Made by a program: the position numbers and the translations under genes | The notes under the pieces: generated by a model | Database searches by the model: none | The model's input: the letters and a program-made list of their open reading frames with translations, nothing else | Told to the model about the DNA's origin: nothing | Part shown: one piece after another, positions 1-12,600 of the stretch | How the letters are laid out: the number at the start of each line of letters is the position of its first letter | Position numbering within the stretch: the first letter of the stretch is position 1 | DNA from: Campylorhamphus procurvoides | Taxonomy: Eukaryota > Chordata > Aves > Passeriformes > Dendrocolaptidae | Direction: 5' to 3' | DNA length: 64,000 bases | Assembly (NCBI GenBank): GCA_013396655.1 | Contig: WBMV01006646.1 | Coordinates: 124,001 to 188,000 of the forward strand

Positions 1-651
1 TCAGGACTCCTGACTCTGCTGGCAGAAGCGCCTGCAACATCTTGTAGAGCTGCTGCTGTAGACTCTACTCTCATAGCCTACTTTAATAAAAAGGCACTGA
101 CCTGTTAGCCCATCTTCCAAAGACACCATCAGCCCGCAAATGAGAACAATTAGGCCTTCTTTTGGCACAGACAAAAAACACAAACACGTCTTGCTCTCAA
201 AATTTAGTGAAAATGTACGTTTTAGCAACCTGGAAATCTGAACCCAAATCATTCCCATTGATGCAAAACCCTCAGCTGATTGCATTTATACCTACACTAA
301 TGAGAATGATGACTTGGTAACACAGAGCAGCCAGGGTTGAGGGCATCAGGACGGAAGGGCACAGGAAAACTCGGGTATTCCTGTCTCCTGGGTGCAGGAC
401 GGATAGCTGTAATGGTTTCGTTTGCATTCTGTAATGGTCAGATCTGGGATCATACTGGTCTTCTCTGGTCTTAATAAACCATGAATCATGCATTTAAAAG
501 TAGGACTGTAGTCAAAATGGAATGTAGTATTGCATAACACCAATTTCTCCTCCAATACTACTTTCAGCGGGTTTACTGCAGGTCATAAAAAGAACCATAA
601 TCCCCATCTTTTTAATGCAGATATATAACATGAACAATATACAGCACATAC
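1..651 (-). other. ANTXRL intron 5 (part), no exon found
   Basis: The next expected block, the vWA strand with ALTDGEL, is absent in all minus-strand frames here. This stretch is therefore treated as intron running off the left edge. The open frame that covers most of 1-285 has no family resemblance. Confidence 0.6.
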
Positions 652-685
652 CTCCATAGGTTTCATGGTAAATCTGCTCATTTGC
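652..685 (-). CDS. ANTXRL: ANTXRL coding exon 5 (34-nt microexon)
   Basis: The acceptor is TTGCAG|G and the donor GGAG|GTATGT. It encodes [11 protein letters not shown] plus one base. This corresponds to the short ANTXR1 exon with the ASEQIYYENRQG block. Only 102 nt separate it from exon 4. The phase-1 end must join an exon 6 that I did not find in the remaining 651 bases. Confidence 0.85.
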
Positions 686-3600
686 CTGCAATGAAGTATA
701 GAGCATTGTTAGCTTTAAAGTATAACAGCATCAAGTAAGCAAAGTTTATATTTATGAAACAAAGAAAGTAGGTACTGTGATGTGTACCCTTTTAAATCCT
801 TCATGCATGAACGTGTCTCCTCCAGGCACTTCATCCCGAAGAATGTCGAGCCCTCGTCTTATGGCTTCCCTTCGGATTGGAAAGAAAGAGAAAAAACAAA
901 CAAAAAAACCATAACACAAACAAAAAAAATCAACACCCCAGGAGACAATTTTATTAGAAGTTCTTTTTTAATTCTGTTGAGATTTTTCCTGTACCACAGC
1001 TAGATTATGCACCCTGTCAATACATTGCACAGAGTACAATAACATCAGCAAAAACATTAGTTAAACCGAGATTTTTCTCAAACTCCACAATTTCTCAGCC
1101 AAACACCCACGGGAGCACAAAATCAGACATGTGGTGTAGAGTTAGTGTAACATTTTAAGGATGCAATTCTGTCCCTGCACTCTCATTGTGGTACACTGTC
1201 AGCCAGGATAAGGCTCCATTAAGGAAAATGCCAGATATTAAACCTTGACAAACTGCAGACCAAATCAGCATTTAGAAGCTTATGACTCTGTCACAAAAAT
1301 GGGACAAATTAAAACTCTATATTCAATCAGTCATGAGGATAGTTGGGATTAGACTTTTTCATTATAATGACAGAGACCAAAGGATAAGAGAACAGGATGG
1401 GAATGATGGGTATTTCCTATCCTAGACCAGGGACTGATCAATCTTCCTGAGGCACAGCTTACCCCCTTGAAACTGAGGCCCTCAGATACCATGACTCCTG
1501 TTGCATATATTCTTACTCCACAAATACCTGGAATAACCAGGAGGAGTGCTCAATGAAATAGAAAATTTAATTGATCACTGATCACTAAAAGACCCTGATC
1601 CCTGGAAAGTGCTCATTATATTAGCAGAACACAAATAAGGCACAAGTACTCAACAGATAAAAATATAGGCAGTTCAAACATCAGTTTCAGATGTCATGGG
1701 GCATCCTTTCCTTAAAAGAACATTTTTCCTTAAACCTCCATTTTGCAACTGAGTATTTTAGGTGACACAACCATAATTACAGAGAATACAGGAGTCTATG
1801 TGGGATGAAGGTAAAAATCAGGGGCTGGGACTTGGGATGTCCTTAGGACAAAGTATAAAATGAGTTGAAAAGGCCCACATAGTGATCTATACAGAGAACA
1901 AGGCATTTAGGAGGGAGAACACACTAATAACCATGTTCAACATATTGCCACAGGGTTCCTCTCTACTTTCCACCTTGCAAGAGCAAATCCACCTGGGAAA
2001 AGTAAGCAAGTTTGAGTTCTGTCACCATGGCACATCATGGAGACCTGAACCAAAACTTAGGGAGCCAGCAAAAATGCAAGACCCCTGCAGAGTTTCTGGC
2101 TTTGGATACGGCCACAGAGTACAAAGTAGAAGGAAAGGTTTTTCTTTCAAGACTGCTCCAGAGTCCCATTTATTTATAGGGTGCCCTGTAGTACTGAGGC
2201 CCTCTCACACAGACGACAGCAGCAGCAAAAGTGAGGGCTTTAAGCTGAAATGAAAGAGAATATTTAGAAACACACCCAACAGGGATTTTTATGTGTAAGG
2301 CAAATTAATTTTTTTTTTTCTTTTTTAAGTGGGAGTTTGGACAGAGGGGAGGCTGGATATGTTTTTTTTGGTGGTGGTTTTGGGGGGGGTTTGTTTGGTT
2401 GTTTAAGAAAAAGAACCTGTTTGTCAATGTGGCAACAAGAATTTTGCTCCAGCCTCAGACTTTTCTTACAAAGCCCATGGCTTGGTCTTGTAAACCTCCT
2501 CTGGCATGGGTGCTGTCTGCAGCAGAGGGGTGTGATAGCCTGTTGAGGAGGTGCTCCAGCACTGGGTATGACCACCTGCAGGTGTAAAGTTCAGGGCTTT
2601 GAGTCACTTCTAAGGGCATCAGGGGACTTCCATAAAGTCTTGTGCTCATCAGTTCATGTTCTGAGATCTCTTCCACTACACTACCCTTATTTGGGTAGTT
2701 GAGGAGTGCAAAAATGTACCTGGATCCTCAACTGGAAATGCAGTTTCTCCCTGAAATACTGCAATAAAAGACAGTCAGCCCAGTGCTGCCTTCCTCTTAT
2801 AAAGCTGAAAAGAAAATTGTAATGGAAGCCTAAAGGCCTTTTAAGCCCTCCTCCAGTTGGGAGTGGTGGAGGGGATTTCAGTTGGTGCCACACCAAGGAT
2901 TGAGACAGACCTCCAAATTCTGTTTTTGGGGCCATTTGCTGTTTGAGAGGAGGGATGGAGGATATTTCTGGATGAAAGCTGCGGGGATTACTTGCCTGTT
3001 CTCTGTTAGTTTCATGATTGTAGTGCCTCGTGAAGAAAAAACAATGAAAGACATCCGCAACATGGGACTGAAACAGAAGAACAAGCCAGATTCATGTCAC
3101 ACACAATACTTTAGCAGATTTTCACTTGCTGAGAAGTACTGAACAAAAAAATTATATGTATATACAGAACATTTAAATATTATCTGAAGATAACTTTACC
3201 TTATGAACTTCTCTGCTAGGCTTTCCACAAAAGAGTAAATCTCAGTCCAATGATTTCTGACACTGCCAGATCTGAATACAAAACATAATTGAATACATTA
3301 ATCTTTCTTCACAATGAAATTCCTTGTTCCACACTGAATTTTAAGCCTGGCCTGCTCCAAAGGTGGTTAGAGTCACAAATCATATAGAATTATGCTGGAA
3401 GCTATAACAGGAACCACAAAGACAAAATCCACTAACTCACAAAGACAAATAGAAATAGGTCTGAAATGGTTTGCCATAAAATTTTGAAACAAGTCAGTAA
3501 CCTTTCCATCTGCCTTTGTTCCTTTTATAGCATAAAATATAAATATTTTCTTCTAGTTTAATTAATTTTGACTTCATTAAATTATCTGCTAGCAGGTTAT

Positions 3601-6600
3601 TTACTTTCCTAGAGCACCGCTCTGCCCCTGAAACCACACAAAGTCTTGACTGATCTTCTATTCTCACAGAATGCGTGGGAGAATGTTTCCATGAATTACT
3701 GTTTGTTTCAGAAGGGAAAGCTTTTGAAATAATTCAGAAGGGAAAGGCAGTATTCTTGGCTAATTTGCTGGACTAATGTTCTGGACAGTCAATCCCTGAC
3801 TCCATTATAGATTTCTTGGGAAAACTTGGGCAAGTTAGTTACATGAAGACAACTTTTACATTCATGCTGCCATTTCAATTATATAAAACTGTATTACTGG
3901 CACTCCCTGGCTTTTTTCTGCCAAGTCTTATCAGGGACACCCACAGCCTGGTGGAACTCAGACCCCAAACAGTCTCGTGCATACCACCTCTACAGTAAAT
4001 TACAGGTGATTTCTACCATGTTGATCTATACCATACACTTTCAAGACACTAAAAAGGCAACAAAGCATGAAAAATCAATGGTTTTAAAAGCCGTCCCTAG
4101 AACAGTGATGTTTATGTAAGAATGACCTGTTTCTTTCCTTGCTTGCCAAACTTATCTATCAAGTGTCTTATGCAGAAAGATAAATGAAACAATGGCACAA
4201 ACAGAAGAATCAGAGGGGCTTAGATGTAGAACTAAAAGGTCTGAAATTTAACTACTATAAAGCAGTAGGATTCCTCTAAATGCTGCTAGGCATTTTTCTG
4301 CGTAAACATAAGAAAACAATTGTGTATTACAATTCTCAGTTCTACTACTGGCTTTTCAAGTTACCCCCTGCCAGTCACTCTGGCCCCTGTATGTCAGGTA
4401 CAGAGCAGCATACAGAAGACCCCATGAGCAATGTAGTATGGCACTGTCTGCCCTGCAGCAGTGCTGGTGGAGTGGAGAAGAGCAAAGATAAAGGGACAAG
4501 GACCAAAAAAAGAGTCTCCTGAAGCACAAAAGCTAGAATAATTTGGCTTGTGCAACTCTCTGCTTTTATGCTCCTCTTCTGGAGAACTGGTGATTCATTC
4601 ACAGAACAAATTGCTTATCAAAGAATGAAGAAATTTCCAGGCATTGAGGGAAGGGAACAAACCACCAGGGACTGCTCAAACCAAGGGTCTGGGTCCTCTA
4701 CAGGCTCCAGCTTACATGTGCGACGCAACAACATGTCAGTGTATTTGTAAATAGCATCAATGAAAGGTGCTGGCACTATTACCAAATTAACCCTTTCCTC
4801 ATAATTAAAACAATAATCCATAACTTATGTGAGATATATAGTTAAAGACAGCTTTTCCAAAAGGGATCAGAGACAATTCAACACCTATAGTTCTCCAGGA
4901 TTTTTCTGAAAGTGCCAGGCTAAATCTCTAAACATGATGAAGTCAAAGAGATTTTCCTTGAATCTATCCAAGATGCATTTACAGCTCCAAATTTCTTTTA
5001 GTTCTTTTTTCCCTGGAGCTGACACTCTCAATTTCATTCTGACTTTGCCGTATTACTTAAAATCAATTCCTGAAATTCTCAATGAAGTCAATTCCCTACA
5101 CAGAATAGCCATAGTTTCTTACTTGGAAAGGACTGACCTATTTTGGACAAGGTATCAAATTTCTACTGCCAGCTGCAGAGGCACTGATGCAATCCAAAAA
5201 AGAAAGTAGCACTGAATTTTCTTTAGAACAGCAACAAACCAGCATTTCCAGTACCTTCTTGGGACTGTCAGAATTCCCTTTTTTTCCCTCCCTTCTCTTT
5301 TTTTAATCTACTACTCATACAAAGAACATCTGGTAAAACAGCCTAGACATTGAAAATTCAAGATCATAAGCACTAATGGTAGAAAAACATGAAGACGTAA
5401 AGTGAAAATGCACAGATAACCTTAATACTATGCACTCTCTGTACTCCCGACTATAAAAAAAACACCATTTCTTGGAGAGGATACAGCTGTGAGACTGAGA
5501 ATTAGCTGTAATAAATAAGTAGACTCCCAGCTCTGAAAAGCTGGGGAGGTCTCTGTCATGGGCTGGTCCTCACAGGAAGTGTATTGTGCCCAGCCCTACA
5601 TCACTGAGCTACTGCTCTGCTGAACAGTGTTACTTCAGCCTGGCAGCACATGCCCTTCTCCCCTAAGAGGAATGCTGCATCCACATATTGCTTATCAGCT
5701 GGCAAGTCTCAGAGTGTCTCAATATATCAACGAGAAAATGTCAAAGCCAAACAAAAATACTAGCATGAAAATGTTACTGTTCTGAAATCCCATGGAGAGC
5801 GTACCAGTGAAGTGGTCAGCACTTAATCACTTTCCCCACTACACTCCTTCAAGCGTGGGTGTGGCACCTCCCAGTACAAATGGTGCCCAAATGACACCAA
5901 ACCCGTCATGACACCAATGCCAGTCATGTCTAACCCCTTATGAACACCAGTGAGAGTGGCATGGCTTACAGAAGAAACCAATTTCCCCTCTCTCCCACAA
6001 AAGCTTGCCTCTAAATATTCCTCTTTGTAAAGTCATTGGCCATTTCATATATATATAATATATATATGGTTTGGAACCTTCTTGGGTTTGTCCTAGTAAT
6101 TTCATCTGCTGCCCCAGAGGCCTGACCCCATACCATCAGCAATAGCAGTTTTAATGACAGATTAAACAAAAAAAAGGCTATAATGTTTGCTAAATTATAT
6201 ACTAAGTTGCCAAATGCTGTCAAATATGAGTCCAACACTGAGAAACAGAACTGTCCAACATTATTGAAAATCCTGAGCCATTTCACTGCCCTTGAGATCT
6301 TATCTTTCACACTGCAGAGTCACTTTTGCTGTCAGCATGAACTAACTTGCTGCCCTTCGTGGCTGAATCAGCCTCCGAGGTTTTTGCCTTGGTTTCCCAT
6401 GGCATGTGGGAAGCTCAAAGCATACTCTAAGCAACTTTCTGACCATGACCAATGATGAAAGCCATATGCATATTTAATACCACAGTTAGCAAGCCCAGAG
6501 AAAGAACAGGGTCCTTCAGTGATGCTCTGCAATACAGGTTACTCTTGGATATCCACACAGTGTAATTTTTACAGCCATTTCAGTGCTTACAGTAACTAAG

Positions 6601-9600
6601 AACGAATTCCTGTTAACCAGTGTACTTGTGCTAATAGGAGCCTCAGATAGAGCTGGCAAGTGATCCCAAAGCACGATCAGCAAATAGACACAAACAGATT
6701 CCTTGTCTGGCCTGTTTGGCCACCAAATGATACAATCCTGCAAGATTTCTGAGGAACTATGAAGACTTCAGAATAATAAGAATAAATGAAGCATGGAAAA
6801 GATCAGCACTGTGCAGAAAAAACACAGGGGGTGGGACACACATTCCTTCCCCCCATCAGCAACTGGGAGAAGTCATGAGAAAGTGACACAGACAGGTAAC
6901 ATGCATCCTGTTATGGAAGTCTGCACCATTAGATTCACCAAGACAGCACTGCAGCTGTCTGCAAGAAAAGAAAACCTGTGTTACAGCCAGAACTATCTCA
7001 CAGGCCTCCTGGATTTCCTGCTTTCACCCGCTGACTACCTGGTTCAGCTCCTCACATCAATCAAAGGCTGTCTTGCCCTTCCTCCCTGCACTCTCCCAGC
7101 TGAGGAAGCCCGGTGAGCCTAACGCTTTCTAGAAAGTATTAAGCACTATAAGTCAAAGACCTCTGCAGCTGGTGACACATAGTTGACAAGCAGGTTGTAT
7201 GCCTTTCAGAGTCAAGCAGGATGGTGAGGCTTCAATCCCTGGAGGAGTGATAATCCTCATGGTGAAGGAAAGTGCAAAGCAATAAAGAGCTGCTGTGGGC
7301 AGCCAGAATGCCCCAGAAAGCATCTCAGGGCCTGTTTCTGCTGCCAGTTCCACTGGGGTGAACCCAGAGTGGGACCAGTGAAGTAGCAGAATTTCCCCAG
7401 GTTCATACCTATGCAATTGGGACCAGAATTCAGCCCAAGCAAAGTTAAGATAAAAACCCCACAGAAGCCATTTGTCTTGAGCATGCTCCTTGCTCCATGA
7501 GCTCTGTTCCCATTACACATGAGACAAAAAGAAAAGTCAGCAAACCACAACACAGGAAAGAATGTCCTCCCGGCCTCATCAGGACTGGGCTCGGAGGAGC
7601 AGCTGCTGCCGCAGTTCCTGCTGTTGCTGTTTTCCTTAATTTCACATTGCTACCACTGGATGGGAGGGGAAAAGAGGAGGTCAGTAAGTATTTCTGGGGG
7701 TGGAAGGAAGTGATGTGATTCCAAGGCTTGATTCTGCTCCTGCTGACTTTGGAGTGATTCCTTCTAGTTTAGCAGAGTTCTGTGTCAGTATAAAAACAGT
7801 GAGCATATTAAGAGTTGTGCCGACTCAATCTGAAGTATTTCGCTGCTGTTTGTGCACACAACAAAGAGCAAGATGGACTGGAAAACGTCTTTCCTAAAAG
7901 GCCCCCAGTGGCAGTGGAAGCTGGAATCCAGAGAAATTAAGCAGCACAACCCTGGCATATGAGGTACTCTCAGCCCAGTCACTTCAGCAGGCAAAAACCA
8001 GAAGGGCCAGCTGTGTCTGTCCTAAGAGCATGTGATTCACACTAAATTTACTGTCAGGAGCACATACAGATCAACCCAGTGCAGCATACAGCACTAATGC
8101 AGCTTTGCAGTAAAAGTTAAAATCTCAGCCCTACCCAAACAATAAATATTTTTATTATTGTAAACAGAGAGAAGGCAACAGGATCCAAAGCCTTTCATCC
8201 CTGCTGAAAGTGACAAAGTGAAAGCTCTTGAAAGCACAGAGCTGCCCCTTGTCCTATTCCACACATACATACACCCCATGCACATTTGCCTCCATTGCAG
8301 ATTAGCTGAAGGCAGCAATTCCAGAGATCCTGGAGCAAGAAAAACATTATTACTGATGCTGGGTTTAGTCTGAGTATGGTGTCATGGGAGTACAAGAGCT
8401 ACTGAGTTTGTAGGTCCCTGTAAGTCTCTACCCCCTTGGGCTAATGGTGGCCCTGTACATGGCCCATTGCTCAGAAATGTGACACTTATTTGGAGGGTTC
8501 TTTGTGGTCACAACCACATTGCAGACAACAGAATTCTTGCACACAGCTAATAAGGCTCTGCAATAAAAGCAAACCCTGGGGCATCTAGTTTGTTGTGGTT
8601 TCAGACACACATGCTCAAGTGTTCACCCACCCCTCTGCTCCCTTCTGAGCCAGCAGAGCATTCAAAGTGACAAGAATCCTCCTTTTCCAAGCAATGCTTC
8701 TTGCAAGCATGGAAGGGACCTTGACTGGGTGATTCATGCAGGCAAAGAAGGACTAGTTTCTATTATCTGCTCCAGAGGCAATTAAAAACACTGGCAAAGA
8801 CAGCCACCGTGAGTCAGTCCTTGCTTCAGAATACTTGTAACATTAATGGACAAAACAAGGGCTGAAGTGGGGAAGGGAACATGTGCAGAGGTGTCCACGA
8901 AATGGATTTTAATCCCAGGCCAGCATCTGAGCACAAGACTCAAAGTACTTGAATTCAAAATGTTTCATGACCAAACCGATTAATTTCATAGCTAGCTTTT
9001 CTTCTATAAAACTACTGATAAAGTTTGCAGTAACATTACAGATTTTTATGAAATCATGCCTTAAAACTTTGCCCTTTGATCCTACAGTCATCTATCTAAT
9101 TTACAAATCCTGTCCACCTGATGCTATACTATAGCTGTTGCCAAGTCCCTAGCAAAAAGTGAAAGGGCAAAAAAGGGCAAAAAGTGAAATTCAGAAGTCA
9201 TGCTCACACTGCATCCAACCACTTCAGATCTCCCTATAAAGCTCCAGAGATGCTCTGAGCACCATCAGGGCAGGAAGACGCCCTCTCAGCATTCTGGTAC
9301 TCTTCAGCAAAACATCGGGAGCAAAGCAGGGCACACAATTCCAGTCACGCTGCTACACTCTTAACAAGACGCCAGGAGCATCAGGATAGCCAGGAGCAGG
9401 AATATACAACTCCTGAGCTGTGAATAACTCACAGTAGTCAATTCATCTCTGCCTTTGAGATCAAAAGGTTCAGTTCTACTACACCTCATACAAACTCACA
9501 ATTTGCACCAATGTTTGGTCAGCAAGCCCAGGCAAAAGTAATGAAATTCTCAATCACTGAACACACACAAACAAAAGTCCCAGGTCAGTGGGAATCTTAC

Positions 9601-12600
9601 AGTTTATTTCCTTGGCTCAAGCCCCAGATAAATCAGATTTAGTTACATGCATAAATAGACTGCAAATGACAAGCTGCCATGGCTTTTTCTTCCCGGTAAC
9701 TGTACATGTTTTATGTCAAATAACCATTACCCATTAGCTTTGCCTTCTGTTTTATAAAAATTTTTTTTTGGAGCAGAAGGAACAAGAATTGGTTTTTCCT
9801 GAATATTTTTTTCCTGACAAAAGTCAAAGCTGGCAGAATAATATCAGACAAAATACGAAAAAATAAAACCTGGTTCAAATAACATAGGTATGTCTGAAGC
9901 AGAATTAAAATTTGCTTTGAAACATTCCAAGCAATTATACCTGATTGTAAGTAAATCACAGCACTGGCTGCAATAAAACCACAACAAAGGAAGATGCAAA
10001 GGCAAAATACCTACAGATAATGTTTTGAAAACAATAAAAAAATATTGCTTACAGGTGGCTGGAGATTATGAGAGGTGTCACGTAGATGATGTGGTCAAAT
10101 TATAAGGGAGGAAGTCAGACAAAAGAGGAGGAAGACAGACAAACCCAACTATTTTTAAATAAAAATCAATGTTATCTAAGGAATAAAGGTGATACTTTTA
10201 TTCAGACAGCAACTCCTCCCAGCAGACCTGCATCAGCTTCTAGACTTATGATGAACTGAAGCCTGGCTGCAGTAGGTAGGTATTCTTGCTTAGAGAAAAG
10301 GCAGTTCAGCAGTGGTTTAGTGCAGTCAATACAAAACTTTCAAATGTAATTAAGTTAGGTGACAGAGCATGTATTCAGACACCTATTTCTGTCACCAGTC
10401 TGACTTCCAACCACAACAACGTTGTTAACCAGCACATAGAATGGCAGTGGTCGGAGACATCATGGAGAGAGAAGCTGGAGAATTTCCCAGAGGTCCAGTT
10501 CTATCCTTACAGTCTTAGGCTGGAACTATGTGGGGCAGGAAAAGAACCAGAGGGCTACAGTGAGACCCTAAGGCAAAAAATGCTTGCCCTCACTAGTACT
10601 TGTAATTCACGAGTGCTAAATTAATTTAAATCATTGAAGGTGGGGGCAGCAAAAAAATGTGTTTACCAAATGCTCTGTTTGCTTTAAATATGGCATACTG
10701 TGAAAAAACAAGGCATGAGGAGATCAGCTATTCCCTATAATTTATCTTATAATTATAAAAGCTGATCTTGAATAGCAGCTCCTGAAATGCCTTTTGCCCT
10801 GGAAGTTTTTGGGCATGCCTGAAGCAAATTAGGAAGTATCAACCTGTTTCATTCCCAACACTTTCCCACCCCCACAAAACTGCATTTTCAAGGGCAGGTT
10901 GAAGAGGTGGACACAGACCCAAAAAACAAAATCAAAAAGGAGACTGGACAGGGTAGCTAATTCCTATCTAATTAGAGGTTGTGCTCTTCCCTACCAGTGA
11001 CATTCACCTCTGGAGCAAGGCTTACCAAGTTTAAAGCAAGGCAGCTGCAAAACTGATTACAAGTGAGAGGCTGGGCACATAGTACTGATGTCTTTACCAA
11101 AGTTGCCGTTGACAGAGATACTCTTGGGAACATGGGAGACAAACTAAAACTGACGTGAAAGGCAATATTGTTGTGGGCCCAAAGAGACAGGAGTGTCACA
11201 AAGGGGGACTACCCAAAAGTACAGGGGGAAGATGAGAACTGGAGAAAAGGTAATTAGGCCAGACTACTCAAAAATAAATTATAATTAAAGAAAACCAGCC
11301 AAGGCCTTATCAATAAATTTCCACTGTTATGAAAGTGTCAGTGGAACCGTGCTGTGGAAAAAGGAAACATTTTCCCGAGGCTGTGCAGCTCATTTTTTCC
11401 TCAAAATCCAAAAAACTTTTAGCAGACATCCCATCAGGAAAAATATAAAAATACTTTTGTCTATCTCACAGTCAAAAATAATCAGGAAATTTCTTCATAT
11501 TTGGTAAATATAAAACACAGACAGCTCTGCAGCTCAGATCTGTCATGTCAAGCATCGCCAGAAGCAGATATTTATGGCAGTTATAAGTCATTACTTTAAA
11601 AGGGTTTCTATTTGTTGCACTAATAAACAATCATAATGATGCTACCAGGCACTGTTATAATTAGGAAACACAAGAGGTCAGTCATCCTTTCTGCTCTGCA
11701 AGTGCAATTCAATATGATTATAAACAACAGCTGGATGTTAACAGCAAGGCAGGATGAAAGGGGGTTATTTACATATTCAAGCATAAGTATGTCACTACAG
11801 GACCTGATGGTCAAGCAATCAAATCCCTAACAGGATCTGTCCTCCACAGTTTGGGATGGGACTGAAAAAGTTCTTTGTGCATCTGGACAACCTAAGGAAA
11901 TGAAGCAACCACAGCAGGCGAGAACTACCCAACAATCCATTACGCTAGGCTTAAGAGCTCTGGCAAAAAAGTAAGAGCTAAGGTAAAAATAAGATCTTTG
12001 CTATCACATGTGACTTGATCTTACTACATGCCATAGGAGAAATGGATATGCCAACTGCAAGGTATATTACCTTATCTCATGCAGAGAGAGTAACTTTGAT
12101 GCAAACAAATTTTGGCTGCTTCAGCATGATACTTTAAAGTGTTCCACTACACCTTCAAGTGAGCTCAAGTCTGCATAACTCATAAAGCATGACATACAAA
12201 GAGCACAAGATTGCAGATTCTAGGCAGCCCCCTCTGCAGCCAGTGAATGTCCCCTTCTCCCTGCTTCAAGAGATTTGCTCCTACAGGCAGTCCTAACACG
12301 GCTCTGGCATGGTCAGACAATCCTAAGAAGGATGATGGCTGGTCTCCCTCCCACACATGCTGCTTTTCCCTTTCACCATGGTGCAGCTTCTTGGGCATCT
12401 AAGGCTCAGTGCTGCTGCTCTGATCCTGCCTATCCTATGGAGTTAACATAAAAGACTGCCATCAACTTCAGGCAGAGGGAAAACTGTAAGAAAACAGGGA
12501 GTTTCTTCTTTTAATTGGCAGCATATACATTATACCAATAACTTCACCAGAAGGTGATCTTTTCTATCTGATGGTTGTTGCCTGCAGGATTAAATCCCCA

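Noticed and set aside
1..285. Minus-strand 94-residue open frame at the left edge, with a faint nucleotide resemblance (near 100-160) to the ANTXR exon that carries the third metal-site Asp
   Set aside because: The resemblance is out of frame, lacks the ALTDGEL core, and has no acceptor that continues the phase-1 end of exon 5. I treat it as chance.
2308..2400. T-runs and G-runs in ANTXRL intron 3, considered as a quadruplex or mobile-element tail
   Set aside because: It has only one long G-run, and there is no element body next to it.
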